From Sipunculus nudus (Eukaryota > Annelida > Sipuncula > Golfingiida > Sipunculidae), in contig CM049316.1 of NCBI GenBank assembly GCA_026874595.1, positions 37,767,195-37,831,194 of the forward strand: a stretch of DNA of 64,000 nucleotides. The letters run 5' to 3'. The notes under the pieces were generated by a model. That model searched no databases. It saw only the letters and a program-made list of their open reading frames with translations, and was not told the DNA's origin. Numbering within the stretch: position 1 is the first letter of the stretch; the number at the start of each line of letters is the position of its first letter. Below, piece after piece: positions 59,451-64,000 of this stretch. The translations under genes and the position numbers were made by a program.

Positions 59451-60335
59451 CTTTTTAGCTCAGCTGACTGTAAGTCATTGGAGCTATAGCGATCACCCTT
59501 TGCCGGCTGTCCGGCCTTCCGTCCATTAACAGGGCACAAATCGTAACCGTTAGACCTAGAAACTTCTAACTGCACATCCAAAAAGGAGGTCCTTTGCAAA
59601 TCTTCTTGGAAACCTGAAATTAGGTCATGGTGACCTATATTTTCTGATCTACGAACGAAAACAAGGTTTTTTAGCATCAGACAGTCAGCGGGGCACAAAT
59701 TGAATCAATAAGGCCTAGAATCCTCCAACGTGACATTTAGGGAGGTCCTTGGCAAATCTCTTTTGAAACCTGAAATCAGGTCATGGTGACCTATATTTTG
59801 TGACCTACAGGCCGAAAACATCATTTTGAGCACCCTGAATGTCAGTTGGGGACAAATCTTATATGTGAGGCCTAGAATCTTCTAACTCAATAACTTGGGA
59901 GTTTCTAGGCAAATCTCCATCAAAACCTGAAATCAGGCCATGGTGACCTACATATGTGACCTACAGGCCGAAAAACAGGATTTTGAGCACCAAGAAAGTC
60001 AGCCTTGGCACACATTGTATTTGTTAAGCCTAGAATCTTCTAATGTAACAATCTGAGACATCCTTGGCCAGTGTCCTTGGAAAACTGAAATTAGGTCACC
60101 ATGACCTATATTTTGCAAACTATCAGAAAAGATGACAGTCAGAAAGGACACACATTGTATCCATTAGGCCTAGAATCTTTTAACTTAAAATTCAGGGAGG
60201 TCCTAGTCAATTGTCCTTGGAACATGAAATTAGGTCATGGTGACCTATATTGTGTGACCTATGGGCTGAAAAATGTTTTTTTGCGCACCCAGAGAGACAA
60301 GGCACAAATTGTATCCATTAGCTCTAGACTCTCAT
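59451..60335. repeat. Tandem repeat, five to six units of about 156 bp
   Basis: Each unit carries 'ggcacaaat', 'taggcctagaatcttctaac', 'gaggtccttggcaaat', 'cctgaaat', 'aggtcatggtgacctat', 'gtgacctacaggccgaaaa'. The 'ggtcatggtgacctat' palindrome falls at about 59,622, 59,779, 59,935, 60,094 (altered) and 60,233. The array opens with 'tagctcagctgactgtaagt' and a 'ccggcttgtcc/ccggccttccgtcc'-like segment that resembles a dispersed invertebrate repeat, also seen at 41,281 and 43,372. Confidence 0.85.
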
Positions 60336-60344
60336 CCCCCCTCC

Positions 60345-60444
<100 letters not shown>

Positions 60445-60742
60445 TCGGACTTGAGCAAATAAAGAAATGGTCGCAGCAAACAGTATGATATGTTACCCGG
60501 GTGTATGCAAATAATCGAGGAAAACAAATGGCTTTCATCTGTCTTGATATAATGATACGGTCATAAAAAAATCGCGGTGGGTTCTGAACTTGTTTTTGAT
60601 ATATCAATCATGTCAAATATCACCCTTTTTCATGCCAGACACAAGATGAGAATATATGTATATGTTTGTGTGTCGTTGTGATTTGATTCAAACATTTGGA
60701 GTGCATTTTGTAATATTTACAAACGATATAAACAATAGAAAC

Positions 60743-60747
<5 letters not shown>

Positions 60748-60786
<39 letters not shown>
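60748..60786. repeat. (TA)n microsatellite
   Basis: About 19 TA units, flanked on both sides by related 'ttcaaacatttggag' and 'ttcaaacatttccggg' words. Confidence 0.9.
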
Positions 60787-60795
<9 letters not shown>

Positions 60796-61374
60796 GAAAG
60801 ATTTGGTTCAAACATTTCCGGGACATGGTGAACTGTTTACAATATGTTTTATATAACATTTAAAGTTGATTGAGCATCTGAGGATATTTAATACAATCAC
60901 CAAAAACAAGAGGTACTTATCTTGAGTCATAATGGTGACTCAGTTCATGTTAATTCCATCCTGATTCTTAAGCTCCGATCACTCCGGGGTATAAATTATC
61001 AGATTTGAGTTTAACATGGCATCGGCAATTACTATGAAATTAGCTATTCTACTTTCATTAATATATATTACGATACAGAAACATGCCATATGGGAACCCA
61101 GGAACTGGGCCACAAAACACCACTTCCACAAGCACACAGACAGACAAGCTCATGATTTTAGAGTGCATCTCTGTCCTTATCATGAGCCGGGCATTACTTT
61201 GCATCCAGAACAACATATTTGATCATTCACCACTATCTGCGATCGCTTATTCCTTCCATTATCGTCCTATATAGAGTAGGCGACTCTGCTATGATTCTCG
61301 ACTTTGTGCTATGAGCACCAAAGATTACAGACATATCCATTATGTGATTGGTGTGTAGTTTTCTACAGGTGGCT

Positions 61375-61668
61375 GACTGACTGACTGAAAGTGAAGTCAG
61401 TGCTCGAGCCGCACTGGCTCCATCAGCAACGACGAAGTTTGACAGATTGAGGCGGTATACAGTTAGATATTTAAGGCGAAAATAGGAGATCCTGATAGAG
61501 TTGTAGATCGTAGTGAAAGAGGTGGGGGAAACGGGAGAACTCGGAGAAACCCACCGTCATTGGACGGGCCACTACAACCCACTCTCATGGCAGCACCTGG
61601 GATCGAACCCGGGTCGCCATCGGAGAAGGCCGAGCGTTTTACCGCCCAGCTGTCCAGGTAGCGCCACC
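61375..61668 (-). mobile_element. tRNA-headed SINE
   Basis: On the minus strand the head (61,590-61,668) has A box 'tggacagctgggcggtaaaa' and B box 'ccgggttcgatccc' in tRNA spacing. The body continues towards 61,375 with 'gggtttctccgagttctccc'. This is a different head from the Leu-like family. The 3' limit is approximate. Confidence 0.7.
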
Positions 61669-62298
61669 TAAGTTATTAGAACATTATGTTTCCATGGTTA
61701 ACCCCTATACCACCTTTTTTATCCCAGTTATTACTAGGCATGTTCCAAGCAAGAGCCTGTACACTCGAAGATCTCGCCCTTGCTTGTCATTCGGTTAGAA
61801 TGTTAACTATTAATGGTTTGGTTATAATTTCCAGTATCCTGATCTCTTGGCTACGGTGGCTCGTATAGGACATGCACAAAATTATTTTTTATCTCGTTCC
61901 CACGCGATTATTATCTCGTTCCCACGCGTTAGTATTGCGTGGCCACGCGTTAGTATGCCATGCTAGCGCTAGCTTAAGCCCTCATTTGGACAAGAATGTC
62001 TGTGGTCTGTTTTATATCGAGCGTCGATGTAGCTTAAATTGTTTGTATGTATTTCATTGCATGTGCGTTTGTGCGGAATGCTTTGAAGAAAATTTCAGCA
62101 GTTTTCATTGCGCTGATTCAACATTTCATTGCGTTGGTTTAAATAGCCCATTTTTATTTGTTCAAGGAAAACTGTATTGAGTTTGTTTTACGGTAAGGGT
62201 GATATAAACCCTTCTGTACCAAACATATGAATTAAATTGAAACACTTGTTTGTATTTTACCTTCTAAGAAAATCAAATTCAATTATGTAATCATAGGC
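61669..62298. other. Unassigned spacer with short GC-rich tandem words
   Basis: At about 61,891-61,965 'tatctcgttcccacgcg' occurs twice, followed by two 'cacgcgttagtat' words. No gene supported. Confidence 0.4.
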
Positions 62299-64000
62299 TA
62301 ACCAATCTATATCATTACGCGAACATAATTTCTTCAAGTCACGTGTCCAAAACCAAACCAGTGAACTAAGCTTTCTTTGTCTCTCTTAATTCCATGTACT
62401 AACATTCATTAACGTCCACAGGAACCTCGGAGTTTTCCCTTAACAAATTAACTGTTTTTGTCATGCTTTCGTTGCAGGTCGGGCGAACCTTCCGAGTGTG
62501 CCAGCGCTGTGGCGTTCCTGGCCTCGGACGGCGCGAGCTACATAACCGGGGAGACACTCACCGTGGCAGGGGTGTCCTTCCGTCTTTAAATAAACTCTGT
62601 ATCATACTACAATAAAAATGAGAAAGCGCGCCAATGAGAAGACATAAGGATAGTCATACTTCACCGATTTCATCGAGATATGTCCCGATGAAGCTCCGAT
62701 GGCACCGCGATATGTTCCTTTATCACCCCGGTGTGTCCCAATGTGACTCCGATTTTGAACATTATGAACAGGCTGAAAATGCCCTGGTCATCTCTCACTT
62801 CCCGATTTCATTCCGAAATGTCAACGATGTTACCCCAATGCATATATACACTGGCAAATCGGTATGCATTGGCACGGCATCGGCGATTTTTGTACCCTGT
62901 CACACAATGTAAGATAAAGGATCGGCGGGGTTTGAGCTCTAGATGTACGATTTTTTTTTATATCCTCTTCGAGTATTCATGGCAATTGGTATTTTATTAG
63001 TAGTAATATGATAAGGAAATTGTAAAACGAAAATAAAGAAATTTAAAAGTGAAAGCTGTCTTTATTTAAAAAAAAATAAGTGAAAGGAGTCGCAGAACTG
63101 ACCACTGTGTACGGAGTGTGTGCTCAAGTACCAGTATTCGACATGCTGACATAGACATAAATATCAGTATTAGGAATCATGATAACAGATAAATGGCAAT
63201 TGATAATGGACAAACTATAATAAACTGGCTGAAACAAAAGAGAAACATTGTAAAATCCTGGTCAAGAAGGATATTGACACCGTATAGTAAAATTGAATTA
63301 TTAAAATCACAAGTCATTTCACAATAAAAATTTATGTAATGACTGTGCTTCCGAGCCCCTCCGAAGAATTTTACAAAATAAATGATCTTTATGATGTTTC
63401 GTTTTTTTTGTAAAATGGAAGCACAGATAAAATAAATAGAAACGTAGTGTGTAGCCCTCAAGATAAAGGAGGATTAAATATGACTAATTAAGAAGTTAAG
63501 ATCAAGGCAGTAAATATACTAAATGGTAATGTAAATGAAGAATAAATGATTTGGATCGATATACTCACCAGCTAAAATATGGCAAAATCCACATACATCA
63601 AGTTAAATGGAGAAAACCGGTTTCTGTGGCTGAGTGGTAGAGCACAGGACTCAAAGTCGGGAAATTGTAAGTTCGAATCTCATAACCTATAATTAATCTT
63701 ATAAAATAATTTTTGCTGGTTTAAAGTTATGCATACCAAGCGATGTATACCTCATCTGAATAAAAAAAAAACAAATAAAAACTAAACTGTTCTAAATCTT
63801 TTAATGCATGACATAAACTATTTTGTTGACCCATATCGAATGGTGTGATATATAACAGGACAATCACTGAAATATCATAACAAATAATTAAAATAAGTTC
63901 TATGTCTTGATCGTGTCAGTGTTTACTAAAAAATGTTGAGAAATTTCGACTTCTGGGGAACAGATCATAATAGAATAAGTGCTTCCGCCCTCTCCGTCAG
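62299..64000. repeat. Recent duplication, copy 2 (runs off the window)
   Basis: Same sequence as 57,536-59,239, including the SDR terminal exon, its acceptor and poly(A) signals, the SINE head and all flanks. The right boundary is outside the window. Confidence 0.95.
62478..62589 (+). pseudogene. Duplicate SDR terminal exon (exon 9')
   Basis: Identical acceptor 'ctttcgttgcag', open frame and TAA, with one coding change: GAC to GGC turns ASDDASYI into ASDGASYI. No upstream SDR exons lie between the two copies, so on its own it is an orphan exon. It could be spliced as an alternative terminal exon to exon 8 if the first poly(A) signal is bypassed. Otherwise it is a non-functional remnant, or an assembly duplication. 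Confidence 0.75.

Overview
The window is eukaryotic nuclear DNA: AT-rich, gene-poor, dense in microsatellites, short non-autonomous mobile elements and local duplications, with genes split into small GT-AG exons. The gene types and the repeat style (tRNA-headed SINEs, a tandem repeat opening with an 'agctcagctgactg'-like segment, GGTTC/GAACC-rich terminal repeats) point to an invertebrate animal, probably a lophotrochozoan such as a mollusc. The species assignment is inference only. I see no prokaryotic operons, CRISPR arrays or complete autonomous transposons.

Two plus-strand protein-coding genes could be assembled exon by exon with consistent reading phase.
(1) An RGK-type (Rem/Rad/Gem/Kir-like) small G-protein has four coding exons between 27,892 and 33,474 (463 aa). 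Its 3' UTR carries hairpins, and a poly(A) signal lies at about 34,737. A TATA box with a non-coding first exon at about 16,441-16,799 is the likely promoter, about 11 kb upstream. The G-domain has lost canonical nucleotide-site residues.
(2) A DHRS4-like short-chain dehydrogenase/reductase has nine coding exons between 48,477 and 57,826 (260 aa) and a complete SDR motif set. Its last exon and downstream flank are repeated almost identically at 62,299-64,000, in register with a roughly 4.76 kb tandem duplication that runs off the window.

Layout:
- 0.5-1.8 kb: 52-bp minisatellite.
- 3.4-4.1 kb: ~375-bp direct repeat.
- 7.8-8.5 kb: perfectly adjacent 346-bp duplication.
- 10.2-12.7 kb: hAT-like non-autonomous element with a candidate 8-bp target-site duplication.
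- 16.4-34.8 kb: RGK transcription unit; intron 1 holds a perfect 44-bp-arm palindrome, a SINE and a poly-C element.
- 34.8-48.4 kb: intergenic, with a diverged 1.7-kb direct duplication carrying SINE heads.
- 48.5-57.9 kb: SDR gene; its introns hold a 1.4-kb polypurine region, AT repeats and a 500-bp fold-back element beside exon 8.
- 57.5-64 kb: duplicated 3' end, 156-bp tandem repeats and another SINE.

The two genes have no evident functional link. Everything outside them reads as non-coding or repetitive. No wholly new system was demonstrated. The observations most worth checking are the divergent RGK pocket, the duplicated terminal SDR exon, and the paired 3'-UTR stem-loops with compensatory changes.
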